Source of the DNA: JBGPYM01 sp041493205
GTDB taxonomy: Bacteria > Bacteroidota > Ignavibacteria > UBA10030 > UBA6906
Direction: 5' to 3'
DNA length: 11,934 nucleotides
NCBI GenBank assembly: GCA_041493205.1
Contig: JBGPYM010000082.1
Coordinates: 1-11,934 of the forward strand
The notes under the pieces were generated by a model, which saw only the letters and a program-made list of their open reading frames with translations, was not told where the DNA came from and did no database searches. Made by a program: the position numbers and the translations under genes. Of this stretch, positions 1-6,395 are shown piece after piece. The number at the start of each line of letters is the position of its first letter. Position 1 is the first letter of the stretch.

Positions 1-833
1 GACTGGCTCGGCATCAGCATCAGGTCGGATGCCGAAAGGATCGGGACAATCTCGAGTTGTTTCCCGAGGAAACGCACCTCCTTTTCCAGCTTCAATTCGC
101 GCACCAGGATTTCACACGCCGACCGGTCCGGCCCGTCCCCCACCAGGAGGAGGTGCGAGGGGACCTTTTTGCGGATCTCGTTGAAGATCTTTATGACGTC
201 CGGGACTCTCTTGACGGCCCGGAAATTCGAAACATGAATGAGCACACGTTCGCCGTGCGGCGCGAACTTGGCGCGCACTTCCTCCGAGGGCATGCGCTGG
301 TATTTCTCGGTGTCTACGAAGTTCGGAATGACCCGGATGTCCTTGTTGATCGCGTAGTTCGTGGTCGTCTTCTCGCGCAGGAACCTGGAAACGGCGGTGA
401 CGCCGTCGCTCTGTTCGATGCTGAATTTCATAACCGGAAGGAAGCTCGGTTCCAGTCCGACCAGCGTGATGTCCGTCCCGTGGAGTGTGGTAATGATCTT
501 CATCCCGCCCCCGAGGATCCCGCGGGCCAGGTAGGCGCTGATCGCATGCGGGATCGCGTAATGGGCATGCACCAGGTCGAGCTTTTCAAACCGCGCAACT
601 TCCACGATTTTGCTCGCCAGTGCGGGCGTATAGAGCGGAAACTCGAACAGGGGGTAGCTTGTCATCTCCACTTCGTGGTAGAACACGTCGCCGAGGAAGC
701 CATCCAGCCTCATCGGCATGGCGTAACTGATGAAGTGAATCTGATGCCCGCGTGCCGCCAGTGCCTTGCCCAGCTCCGTTGCGATAACCCCGCTTCCGCC
801 GTAGGTGGGATAACACACAATGCCGATTTTCAT
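1..833 (-). CDS. bshA: BshA: N-acetyl-alpha-D-glucosaminyl L-malate synthase (partial, C-terminus outside window)
   Basis: Family role: a GT4 glycosyltransferase that transfers GlcNAc from UDP-GlcNAc to L-malate, the first step of bacillithiol synthesis in the cytoplasm. Seen: 277 codons are visible, starting MKIGIVCYPTYGGSG, the hallmark N-terminus of BshA with its glycine-rich nucleotide-sugar loop (residues 11-15). Further family landmarks are HYAIPHAISA (91-100), LHGTDITLVG (118-126), a SDGVTAVSRFL block (142-152), RVIPNFVD (167-174) and the C-domain stretch SNFRAVKRVPD (202-212), where the basic residues contact the nucleotide phosphates in GT4 enzymes. The family is usually about 375-380 residues, so roughly 100 residues, including the C-terminal ExxxxxxxE region, lie beyond base 1. 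The ATG at 831-833 has an AAGG four bases upstream. The gene diverges from the YigZ-family gene. No other bacillithiol gene (bshB, bshC) is in view. The main alternative is another GT4 enzyme, but the N-terminal signature makes this unlikely. Confidence 0.93.
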   Translation of the reverse strand, partial: MKIGIVCYPTYGGSGVIATELGKALAARGHQIHFISYAMPMRLDGFLGDVFYHEVEMTSYPLFEFPLYTPALASKIVEVARFEKLDLVHAHYAIPHAISAYLARGILGGGMKIITTLHGTDITLVGLEPSFLPVMKFSIEQSDGVTAVSRFLREKTTTNYAINKDIRVIPNFVDTEKYQRMPSEEVRAKFAPHGERVLIHVSNFRAVKRVPDVIKIFNEIRKKVPSHLLLVGDGPDRSACEILVRELKLEKEVRFLGKQLEIVPILSASDLMLMPSQ

Positions 834-859
834 ACTGCCTTCGTTTTTCTGTCCGGAGG

Positions 860-888
860 AAGATACAGAAGGGGCGTTAGACTCGCAA
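860..888 (-). promoter_or_regulatory. Candidate sigma-70-like promoter for bshA
   Basis: On the minus strand TTGCGA (883-888) and TATCTT (860-865) are separated by exactly 17 bases, each matching 4 of 6 consensus positions, with the -10 box 26 bases before the bshA ATG. A short inverted repeat, GCAAG-cgcc-CTTGC (885-898), overlaps the -35 box and could be an operator or chance. This is pattern matching only, and the host's promoter consensus is unknown. Confidence 0.3.
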
Positions 889-930
889 GCGCCCTTGCAA
901 AAATGTAGCGAATTGCCTATGCTCTTTCCG

Positions 931-1539
931 ATGACTGTCACACGCGACGATTACACGACGCTCGGCGCCCATGGCCGGGCTGAGACGAAGGTTCAGGCAT
1001 CGCGGTTTATCGGGCGGGCGATGCCCGTGCACGACCGCGCCGCGATCGAATCGGCGCTCGCGGCTCTCCGGAAGGAATACCACGACGCGACGCACCACTG
1101 CTACGCGTACCGTCTCGGCGCCGCAGGGGACGACTTCCGTGCACACGACGACGGTGAACCTGCAGGCTCGGCCGGGCGGCCGATCCTGGCCGCGATAGAC
1201 CACGAAGGGTTGTCGGATGTGCTCATCGTAGTGACGAGGTACTTTGGGGGGACGAAGCTTGGTGTGGGCGGCCTTATGAAGGCGTACGGCGCAGCCGCTG
1301 GCGCGGCCCTGGCGTCTGTCCCACGGTTAAAAATGTTCGCACTTGAGCAAATAGAAGTATCATTCCCGCACGAAATGGTCGGCCCCGTGATGCATGTCTG
1401 CTCCGCGACAGGCGCCAATATCGCGTCAACGGATTACAATGGTGAGGTTCACCTGCACCTCGAAATCAGGACCTCGCGCGCAGATGCACTGCGCGCTGCT
1501 CTCCTGGACCGCACCCGCGGCGCCGTTTCTTTCAAGTAG
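931..1539 (+). CDS. yigZ: YigZ / IMPACT family protein (UPF0029)
   Basis: The family is related to eukaryotic IMPACT. Bacterial members are two-domain cytoplasmic proteins whose C-terminal half has an EF-G domain IV-like fold; their molecular role is poorly defined, with translation or RNA-linked roles suggested. Seen (numbered from this ATG): HHCYAYRLG (56-63) and DDGEPAGSAG (73-82), then VTRYFGGTKLGVGG (101-114), which is the conserved RY[FY]GG-x2-LG-x-GG signature, then a C-terminal alpha/beta domain (about 136-202). The 202 residues match the roughly 200 usual for the family. The frame stays open back to an ATG at 820, but that start would overlap bshA and add a 37-residue tail unlike the family. 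ATGs at 919 and 931 are both possible. I chose 931 because MTVTRDDYTT resembles normal family N-termini, although neither has a good Shine-Dalgarno site. It appears to be a single-gene unit. Confidence 0.9.
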   Translation: MTVTRDDYTTLGAHGRAETKVQASRFIGRAMPVHDRAAIESALAALRKEYHDATHHCYAYRLGAAGDDFRAHDDGEPAGSAGRPILAAIDHEGLSDVLIVVTRYFGGTKLGVGGLMKAYGAAAGAALASVPRLKMFALEQIEVSFPHEMVGPVMHVCSATGANIASTDYNGEVHLHLEIRTSRADALRAALLDRTRGAVSFK

Positions 1540-1559
1540 GACGGGCGTCCCTGCCCGTC
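1540..1559 (+). terminator. Hairpin just after the YigZ stop; weak terminator or small palindromic repeat
   Basis: GACGGGC (1540-1546) and GCCCGTC (1553-1559) form a perfect 7-bp stem with a 6-base loop directly after the stop codon. No T-run follows, so it is not a classical intrinsic terminator. It may stabilise the mRNA end or be one copy of a dispersed GC-rich palindrome. The rest of 1560-1739 shows no gene and no convincing promoter. TATGAT at 1643-1648 is the best -10-like hexamer, but it has no matching -35 box. Confidence 0.35.
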
Positions 1560-1739
1560 TAACATAGCCCGCATCCCCGTAGCACTCGCTTGATTGGCAG
1601 ATTTACCCCCGCATTTCTCCCTCCTTCCGTCATTTTCTTGCATATGATGGCCGGCCCTTCTTAACGTAGACCGGTTTCAAACGTATCATCTGCAGAGAAG
1701 TCATTGCACACCCACTGCGCTCAAAGGTCTTGCCCCGCC

Positions 1740-2300
1740 ATGGGAGAGCCAACAGAGGCCCTGATGGATCGCTGCAAGCGCGCCGATAAGGAGGCATTCC
1801 GGGAAATTGTGGAACGCCATCAGGAGTATGCATTCGCTCTGGCATTCAGGATCCTCTGCGAGGGTGAGGAGGCAAAGGATGTCGTGCAGGAAAGTTTCAT
1901 GCGTGTGTGGATCCACCGGGCAGACTATCGGGCGGAGATGAAGTTTACCACGTGGCTCTACAGAATCGTCGTGAACCTCTGTTACGATCTGCTGAGGGCA
2001 AAACAACGACGGGAGAGGATTTTCCTCCGGGCGGGTGAGAACATGGGAGCGCTTGTGGAAGCTGATCGGCACGATCCGGAAGAACTTGAAGAAAACAGGG
2101 ACCTCGCCGAGCGGATACGCCGCTTTGCAAAGGGTCTCCCCGAGAGGCAACGCATCGTGTTCGCGCTGCGTGACCTGCAGGATCAGACAGTCGAAGAGGT
2201 GGCTGCAATCGTCGGCATTTCAGCCAGCGCCGTGCGTGCGAATCTCTGTTATGCGCGCGCTGCCATCCGGATGAAGCTTCAAGAGCAGAAGAAGGAGTGA
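1740..2300 (+). CDS. ECF-family RNA polymerase sigma factor (sigma-70 group 4)
   Basis: Predicted alternative sigma factor that redirects RNA polymerase to a dedicated regulon, normally in response to envelope or oxidative stress. Seen (186 residues from this start): sigma-2 region about 20-90, with AKDVVQESFMRVW (45-57, core-binding helix) and FTTWLYRIVVNLCYDLLR (69-86, -10 recognition region). A variable linker (about 95-120) lacks any sigma-3 domain, as expected for ECF factors. The sigma-4 region (about 122-180) has LPERQRIVFALRDLQDQT and the helix-turn-helix VEEVAAIVGISASAVRANL. The frame is open back to an ATG at 1704. The ATG at 1740 is preferred because TEALMDRCKRAD then lines up with the usual ECF start; 1764 is also possible. 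It is the first gene of a three-gene unit, with the anti-sigma gene 4 bases downstream. Its own promoter is probably within 1560-1739 but could not be identified. Confidence 0.93.
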   Translation: MGEPTEALMDRCKRADKEAFREIVERHQEYAFALAFRILCEGEEAKDVVQESFMRVWIHRADYRAEMKFTTWLYRIVVNLCYDLLRAKQRRERIFLRAGENMGALVEADRHDPEELEENRDLAERIRRFAKGLPERQRIVFALRDLQDQTVEEVAAIVGISASAVRANLCYARAAIRMKLQEQKKE

Positions 2301-2304
2301 CACT

Positions 2305-3033
2305 ATGCGATGCAACTCGGCACGGCGGCTGATGCTTCTCTACCGGGAAGGCGAGCTTCCGCCCGCACGAGCGGCGGCCCTGACAGAGCATTATGCCTCC
2401 TGTGCGGCGTGTGCACGGAGCGCGCAACTCATCGTCGGGGAGTTTGCCCCGCTCGATGCCCTCCGCCGCCGACTGCCTGTGCTGGACAATCCCCGGGCGG
2501 TCACAATGAAGATCATGCGGGGGATAGAGGCAACACTTCGGCCCGGCGCCCCATTCGAACTATGGGGACGAAGAATCGACCGTCTCCTGTCTCTGGCCCG
2601 CTTTACGATTGGTGCCGCGGCAGCAGCCATGGTTCTCCTCTACATGTCGCTTTCCTACAACGATGCGCTGACAGTGGCTTCACTGGAACGGCGCCTCACG
2701 GACCGTCAAAGGGATGACAGCGGGACCGCCGAGCAGCTTGCGCGGGAAGCCACCAATCTGCTGGGGTCCCGGAATGCCGGCACCTATGCCGAATCAGGGA
2801 TTCGCCCCGGCGACGTCGGACGGGTTCTGGAACACCTCGTGCGCCCCGGGCAACAGTTTGCACGCGTCACGGTCGAAGATTTTCTCCTTCGCAAATACCC
2901 GGGGCTCGCATCTGTCACGCTCCAGGACGGACTCGATGACCGTGAACGGGCTGTCCTCGCGGATGAGGGGGAGCGCTTCCTGAAGGACCTGGAGAAATTG
3001 ATCAGAAAGGAGAAAGGAATCCATGAACGGTAA
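2305..3033 (+). CDS. Membrane-anchored zinc-binding anti-sigma factor (ZAS / zf-HC2 type)
   Basis: Predicted to hold the adjacent ECF sigma factor inactive at the membrane until a signal releases it. Seen: an N-terminal ZAS motif with Cys3, His29, Cys33 and Cys36, the last three forming H-x3-C-x2-C (HYASCAAC), as in known zinc anti-sigma domains. One hydrophobic segment lies at about residues 97-118. A charged, largely helical extracytoplasmic domain (about 119-242) with no recognised fold would be the sensing or cleavage part. AAGGAG is placed 7-8 bases before the ATG, and the gap from the sigma stop is only 4 nt, supporting co-translation in balanced amounts. The end overlaps the next gene by 11 nt. 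Whether the zinc site is redox-active is unknown; the ligand pattern alone does not decide that. Confidence 0.88.
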   Translation: MRCNSARRLMLLYREGELPPARAAALTEHYASCAACARSAQLIVGEFAPLDALRRRLPVLDNPRAVTMKIMRGIEATLRPGAPFELWGRRIDRLLSLARFTIGAAAAAMVLLYMSLSYNDALTVASLERRLTDRQRDDSGTAEQLAREATNLLGSRNAGTYAESGIRPGDVGRVLEHLVRPGQQFARVTVEDFLLRKYPGLASVTLQDGLDDRERAVLADEGERFLKDLEKLIRKEKGIHER

Positions 3034-4117
3034 ACGAAGCTGGCTGGTTGTCAGGGCAGCGCTGATGCTGCTTCTGGGGTTCGATGGGTGTCTGGAGCAG
3101 TCGGTGAAAACGATCGTGTCGGAGGACGGGTCGTGTGAACGGACGATAGCGGTGAGTGCGGACTCCGGCCGCGTGCCCACCACGAAACTCCCGTTGCCGG
3201 TGGACACGTCCTGGACGTTCCGCTGGGAGAGGAAGGAAGGGAAGAGCGGGTTCTCCTGGGTCGCTTCAAAACGTTTTACGAGTCTCGGTACCCTTGCCGC
3301 GGAAAAACCGATACTCGACCAACCAGGAAAAATCCGGATTGCCCTGCAGGCCGGCCGGTCGTTCCGCTGGTTCTACACCTACATCAGTTATAGGGAGACC
3401 TACCACCGCTTTACACCGTTCAAAAGAACTTCCCCGGGTGATGTGATGACGGAGGATGAAATCAAACGGTTTACCAACGGTGAAGGAGGGGATACCCTGG
3501 AATCGAAGGTGGAAGAGTGGAAGACACGCAATTATACAGATTATTTTCTGTACTCACTTGACACGCTCCTCGCGGCACAAGCATCTCCTCCGGTTTCGCC
3601 CGCGCAAGTGAAATCGCAGCGGGGAGCGATTCTCCACGCACTCTCAGCCCGAAAAGACATCAAGGAGACCCTCGCGGAGTATCTTCCTGAGGCGGAAAAG
3701 AGGAACTTCTTCCGGGACAGTTCAATGGCCCTGACTGCGCAGGGGGTGGAAGCGATGCGGCGGCTCTTTGTGAGAGTACTGGGGACTCCATCAGCGCGCC
3801 TGCTCCCGCTCGAGGAGTCATGGGACAGGGCGATTCAATACGCCACCGGAACTGCAGCAGAGGAAGCAGAGGGGGAGTTTGAAAATGTCGTAATCCTGCC
3901 GGGCCTTTTTCTCGATACGAATGCCGGCAACCTGAAAGGGAATACTGCCACCTGGTCGTTCAAACGCGACCAGATTGAACTGACGGACTATGTGATGTTC
4001 GCAGAATCACGGGTGGTCAATACGTGGGCGTTCATTCTCTCGGGGGTGGTCGCAGTGGGATTCCTGGGCCTTCTCCTCATCCCGCTCCTCCGCTCGGGAA
4101 GGAGGATCTCGATTTAG
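3023..4117 (+). CDS. Predicted lipoprotein with C-terminal transmembrane anchor, third gene of the sigma/anti-sigma unit
   Basis: No firm family. Seen: 364 residues. The N-terminus (1-23) has basic residues (NGKR), a hydrophobic core (LVVRAALMLLLGF) and DGC at 21-23, resembling a lipoprotein signal, although Asp before the Gly-Cys is a poor fit to the standard lipobox. A beta-rich region follows (about 24-130), then a charged helical middle (about 140-285). A strand-rich block ILPGLFLDTNAGNLKGNTATW (split at 291-311) resembles the 'PG..x.TNa...gn...W' pattern of LppM-like lipoproteins; that resemblance is an impression, not a search result. A membrane helix (about 332-356) ends in the basic tail RSGRR, predicting most of the protein outside the membrane. 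AAAGGA lies 5 bases before the ATG, and the gene overlaps the anti-sigma gene by 11 nt. Inferred role: signal input to, or envelope target of, the sigma factor. Confidence 0.75.
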   Translation: MNGKRSWLVVRAALMLLLGFDGCLEQSVKTIVSEDGSCERTIAVSADSGRVPTTKLPLPVDTSWTFRWERKEGKSGFSWVASKRFTSLGTLAAEKPILDQPGKIRIALQAGRSFRWFYTYISYRETYHRFTPFKRTSPGDVMTEDEIKRFTNGEGGDTLESKVEEWKTRNYTDYFLYSLDTLLAAQASPPVSPAQVKSQRGAILHALSARKDIKETLAEYLPEAEKRNFFRDSSMALTAQGVEAMRRLFVRVLGTPSARLLPLEESWDRAIQYATGTAAEEAEGEFENVVILPGLFLDTNAGNLKGNTATWSFKRDQIELTDYVMFAESRVVNTWAFILSGVVAVGFLGLLLIPLLRSGRRISI

Positions 4118-4124
4118 CAAGAAG

Positions 4125-4152
4125 GGGCGCCGCGCTCGGGAGCCCGGCGCCC
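4125..4152. terminator. Bidirectional hairpin between convergent units
   Basis: GGGCGCCG (4125-4132) pairs perfectly with CGGCGCCC (4145-4152). Inside, GCTC and GAGC (4134-4137, 4140-4143) continue the helix after one mismatch. It sits 8 bases past the lipoprotein stop and 16 bases past the ackA stop. On the minus strand it is followed by TTCTTGCT, a modest T-rich tail, so it should work better for ackA; the plus strand lacks a T-run. Confidence 0.6.
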
Positions 4153-4167
4153 TGAGCCTGATGCGGT

Positions 4168-5409
4168 CTAGTGCCCGCTCGCTGCCGCCTCTTTGGGTAC
4201 GACCTTCTTCACCCGATCTGCGACAATCTCCCTCGTATCTATCGCGATCACGAGTTCCTCGTTCGTCGGAATCACCAGCACCGCGGTCCGGGAACCCGTT
4301 TTGGATATGTTCTTCTCCTTCTCCTTTGAACTGTTCAGCGCCTCATCCACCGTGATGCCCAGGAACTCCAGTCCGGCACACGATGCGGTCCGGACTTCAA
4401 CGCTGTTCTCCCCGATCCCCCCGGTGAAGACGACAACGTCGATCCCGCCCATGGCGGCCGCATACGCGCCAATGTATTTCCTCACCCGGTATGTGAAGAC
4501 GTCGAATGCATACGTCGCCTTCTTGTCGCCGTTTTTCATTTCGGTAATGATCTCCCGCATGTCGCTGCTGACGCCGGAGATCCCCTGCAGGCCGCTATGT
4601 TTGTTCAAAAGAGTGTTCGCCTCGCCGAGCGAAAGCCCTTCTTTGCCCATGATAAACAGGATCACCGAGGGGTCGATGTCGCCTGACCGGGTACCCATCA
4701 GGAGCCCCTCAAGCGGCGTGAATCCCATGGTCGTATCCACGGACGTCCCCTGGTCAACGGCGGCCATGCTGCACCCGTTGCCGAGATGGCACGTGACAAT
4801 TTTCAGATCTCCGGGATTGCGGCCGAGAAACGCCGCCGCCCGTGAGGCGACGTACCGGTGCGACGTTCCGTGGAATCCGTAACGCCGGATCTTGTACTGG
4901 GAGTAGAGCGAATACGGAAGGCCGTAGAGATACGCCTTCTTCGGCATTTTCTGATGAAACGAGGTATCGAACACGGCGACCTGCGGTACGCCGGGGAGGT
5001 TGACCTCGCAGGCGGCGATCCCCCGCAGGTTGTGCGGGTTGTGGAGCGGCGCCAGCTCGATGTTTTCCCGGAGGATCTTGATCACATCATCGGTGATCAG
5101 GACCGAATCGGTGAATGTTTCACCCCCATGGACCACCCGATGGCCGATGGCGTGGATATCAGATTTGTCATTGATGACGCCGTGATTCCTGCTCAGGAGT
5201 ACCGCCAGGATGTATTCGATGGCGCTCGTGTGATCGACGATCTCGCCCGCCATCCTGATTTCGTCTCCGTCGTAACGGAAGTTCGTCAGCGTTGCACCGC
5301 TCATCCCGATCCGCTCCACGGACCCGCGGGTGAGCGTTTTCTTCTCATCGGCCTCGATAAGCTGATACTTGACGGAAGAGCTCCCGCAATTCAGGACCAG
5401 GATATTCAT
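4168..5409 (-). CDS. ackA: Acetate kinase
   Basis: Catalyses reversible phosphoryl transfer between acetyl phosphate + ADP and acetate + ATP; cytoplasmic, ASKHA fold. Seen: 413 residues, slightly longer than the usual near 400. It opens with LVLNCGSSSVKY (4-15) and has GHRVVHGG (89-96), YGFHGTSHRYV (177-187), HLGNGCS (208-214), MGTRSGDIDP (238-247) and FTGGIGEN (328-335). Residues known as catalytic in the Methanosarcina thermophila enzyme fall at the same numbers here: Asn7, Arg91, Asp148, His180, Asn211, Arg241 and Glu384. The enzyme should therefore be active. The ATG overlaps the stop of the upstream dehydrogenase gene as ATGA, implying translational coupling. The usual partner pta (phosphotransacetylase) is not adjacent. 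Propionate or butyrate kinase is possible from fold alone, but the full acetate-kinase motif set favours acetate. Confidence 0.97.
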   Translation of the reverse strand: MNILVLNCGSSSVKYQLIEADEKKTLTRGSVERIGMSGATLTNFRYDGDEIRMAGEIVDHTSAIEYILAVLLSRNHGVINDKSDIHAIGHRVVHGGETFTDSVLITDDVIKILRENIELAPLHNPHNLRGIAACEVNLPGVPQVAVFDTSFHQKMPKKAYLYGLPYSLYSQYKIRRYGFHGTSHRYVASRAAAFLGRNPGDLKIVTCHLGNGCSMAAVDQGTSVDTTMGFTPLEGLLMGTRSGDIDPSVILFIMGKEGLSLGEANTLLNKHSGLQGISGVSSDMREIITEMKNGDKKATYAFDVFTYRVRKYIGAYAAAMGGIDVVVFTGGIGENSVEVRTASCAGLEFLGITVDEALNSSKEKEKNISKTGSRTAVLVIPTNEELVIAIDTREIVADRVKKVVPKEAAASGH

Positions 5410-6338
5410 ATGCGTTTTCCGTCTTCGTTATACTTGAAAAATCCCTCGCCCACCTTTTTCCCCAGCCTCCGTTCGCGTACCATGCGCCGGAGCAGCGGGC
5501 ACGGACGGTAACGCGGCTCGCCCAACTCGTGGAAGAGCGTTTCCATCCACATGAGAACCTCGTCCAGCCCCATCGCATCGGCCATTTCCAGCGGTCCTGC
5601 CTGCATTGCGTAGCCAAGCTTCATGGCGGTATCGATGTCTTCCGCTTTCGCGATCCCTTCCATCAGCACGTGCATCGCCTCGTTCAACATCGGGAGGATC
5701 GTCCGGGTTGTGATGAATCCGGGGTACTCGAACACCTCAACCGGCGTTTTGCCGATCCGCCGGGCGAACGACTTGACAAGCTGGAACGTTTCGTCGGACG
5801 TCTTCATCCCGCGGACGATCTCGACCAGCGGCACCTGCGGGACAGGGTTGAGAAAATGCATGCCGATGATCCTGTCGGGCCGCTTGCTCGACTGCGCCAG
5901 CTTGGTCAGACTCAGCGTGGCAGTGTTGGAAATGAAGACCGCCTCCTGTTTGCCGATGGAGTAGAACGCCTCGATGAGCTGGCGTTTCATCTCGAAATTT
6001 TCGTCCACTGCTTCGATGATGATTTCACACCCTTTGAGTTCCGCGAGGTTCGTCGTCCCTTTAATGCGGCTGATCACCGCACGCTTCTCGGAGGCGGTCT
6101 TTCCCCAGCGCTTGATTTCATGATCCATCGCCTTCGAAAGACCGTCGAGCCCGGCCTTGAGGGCCTTGTCGGTCTTTTCGACGCCGATTACTTCAATGCC
6201 GGAGCCGGCGACCGTTTCGGCGATTCCCTGGCCCATGACGCCGAGCCCGATAACACCGACGGTATGAAACTTATCGTCCCCCTTTCGCTTGGTCATGAGG
6301 GGAGACGGCAGATCTTCCAGCCTAATTTTCTCAGTCAT
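5406..6338 (-). CDS. 3-hydroxyacyl-CoA (3-hydroxybutyryl-CoA) dehydrogenase homologue with altered active site
   Basis: Family reaction: NAD(P)-dependent interconversion of 3-hydroxyacyl-CoA and 3-ketoacyl-CoA. Seen: 310 residues. A Rossmann domain begins at VGVIGLGVMGQGIAE (27-41) with G-x-G-x2-G; IIIEAV follows at 106-111. HFLNPVPQVPLVEIVRG (161-177) carries the His-Glu catalytic pair (His161, Glu173) and Asn164. The C-terminal helical domain has EDIDTAMKLG (233-242), AGPLEMADAMGLD (247-259) and RLGKKVGEGFFKY (291-303). Odd: where the human enzyme has Ser137 (SNTSS), this protein has SNTAT, with Ala140; where it has Asn208 (GFIVNR), this has GFITTR, with Thr211. Two substrate-site residues are therefore replaced. 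There is also about 24 extra residues before the Rossmann fold. The ATG is supported by AAAGGA eight bases upstream; an internal ATG at 6296 has no such site. It overlaps ackA by ATGA. Activity and substrate are uncertain. Confidence 0.88.
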   Translation of the reverse strand: MTEKIRLEDLPSPLMTKRKGDDKFHTVGVIGLGVMGQGIAETVAGSGIEVIGVEKTDKALKAGLDGLSKAMDHEIKRWGKTASEKRAVISRIKGTTNLAELKGCEIIIEAVDENFEMKRQLIEAFYSIGKQEAVFISNTATLSLTKLAQSSKRPDRIIGMHFLNPVPQVPLVEIVRGMKTSDETFQLVKSFARRIGKTPVEVFEYPGFITTRTILPMLNEAMHVLMEGIAKAEDIDTAMKLGYAMQAGPLEMADAMGLDEVLMWMETLFHELGEPRYRPCPLLRRMVRERRLGKKVGEGFFKYNEDGKRI

Positions 6339-6373
6339 GGAATTGTCCTTTGGTCATCATGCACAGCAGAAAC

Positions 6374-6388
6374 ACCCGGGGGCCGGGT
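6374..6388 (-). terminator. Short hairpin after the eight-gene ABC run
   Basis: ACCCGG and CCGGGT (6374-6379, 6383-6388) form a tight 6-bp stem with a 3-base loop, 7 bases beyond the stop of the YIP1-like gene. On the minus strand it is followed by GTTTCTGCTGT, which is only mildly T-rich. It may partly insulate the ABC genes from the dehydrogenase-ackA pair, whose promoter would then have to lie within or just before this 57-base gap. Confidence 0.35.
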
Positions 6389-6395
6389 TTCCGTC

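Noticed and set aside
57..908. Long open frame (283 codons) on the plus strand opposite bshA
   Set aside because: It has no recognisable domain, lies antisense to a gene with clear BshA motifs, and looks like a GC-rich mirror frame.
820..930. Upstream extension of the YigZ frame to an ATG at 820
   Set aside because: It would overlap the divergent bshA start, add residues unlike the family and exceed the usual length of about 200.
1560..1739. Promoter or small RNA before the sigma factor gene
   Set aside because: TATGAT (1643-1648) and TTGCAT (1638-1643) occur, but neither forms a convincing -35/-10 pair, and no GGAAC-type ECF autoregulatory site or stable fold was seen.
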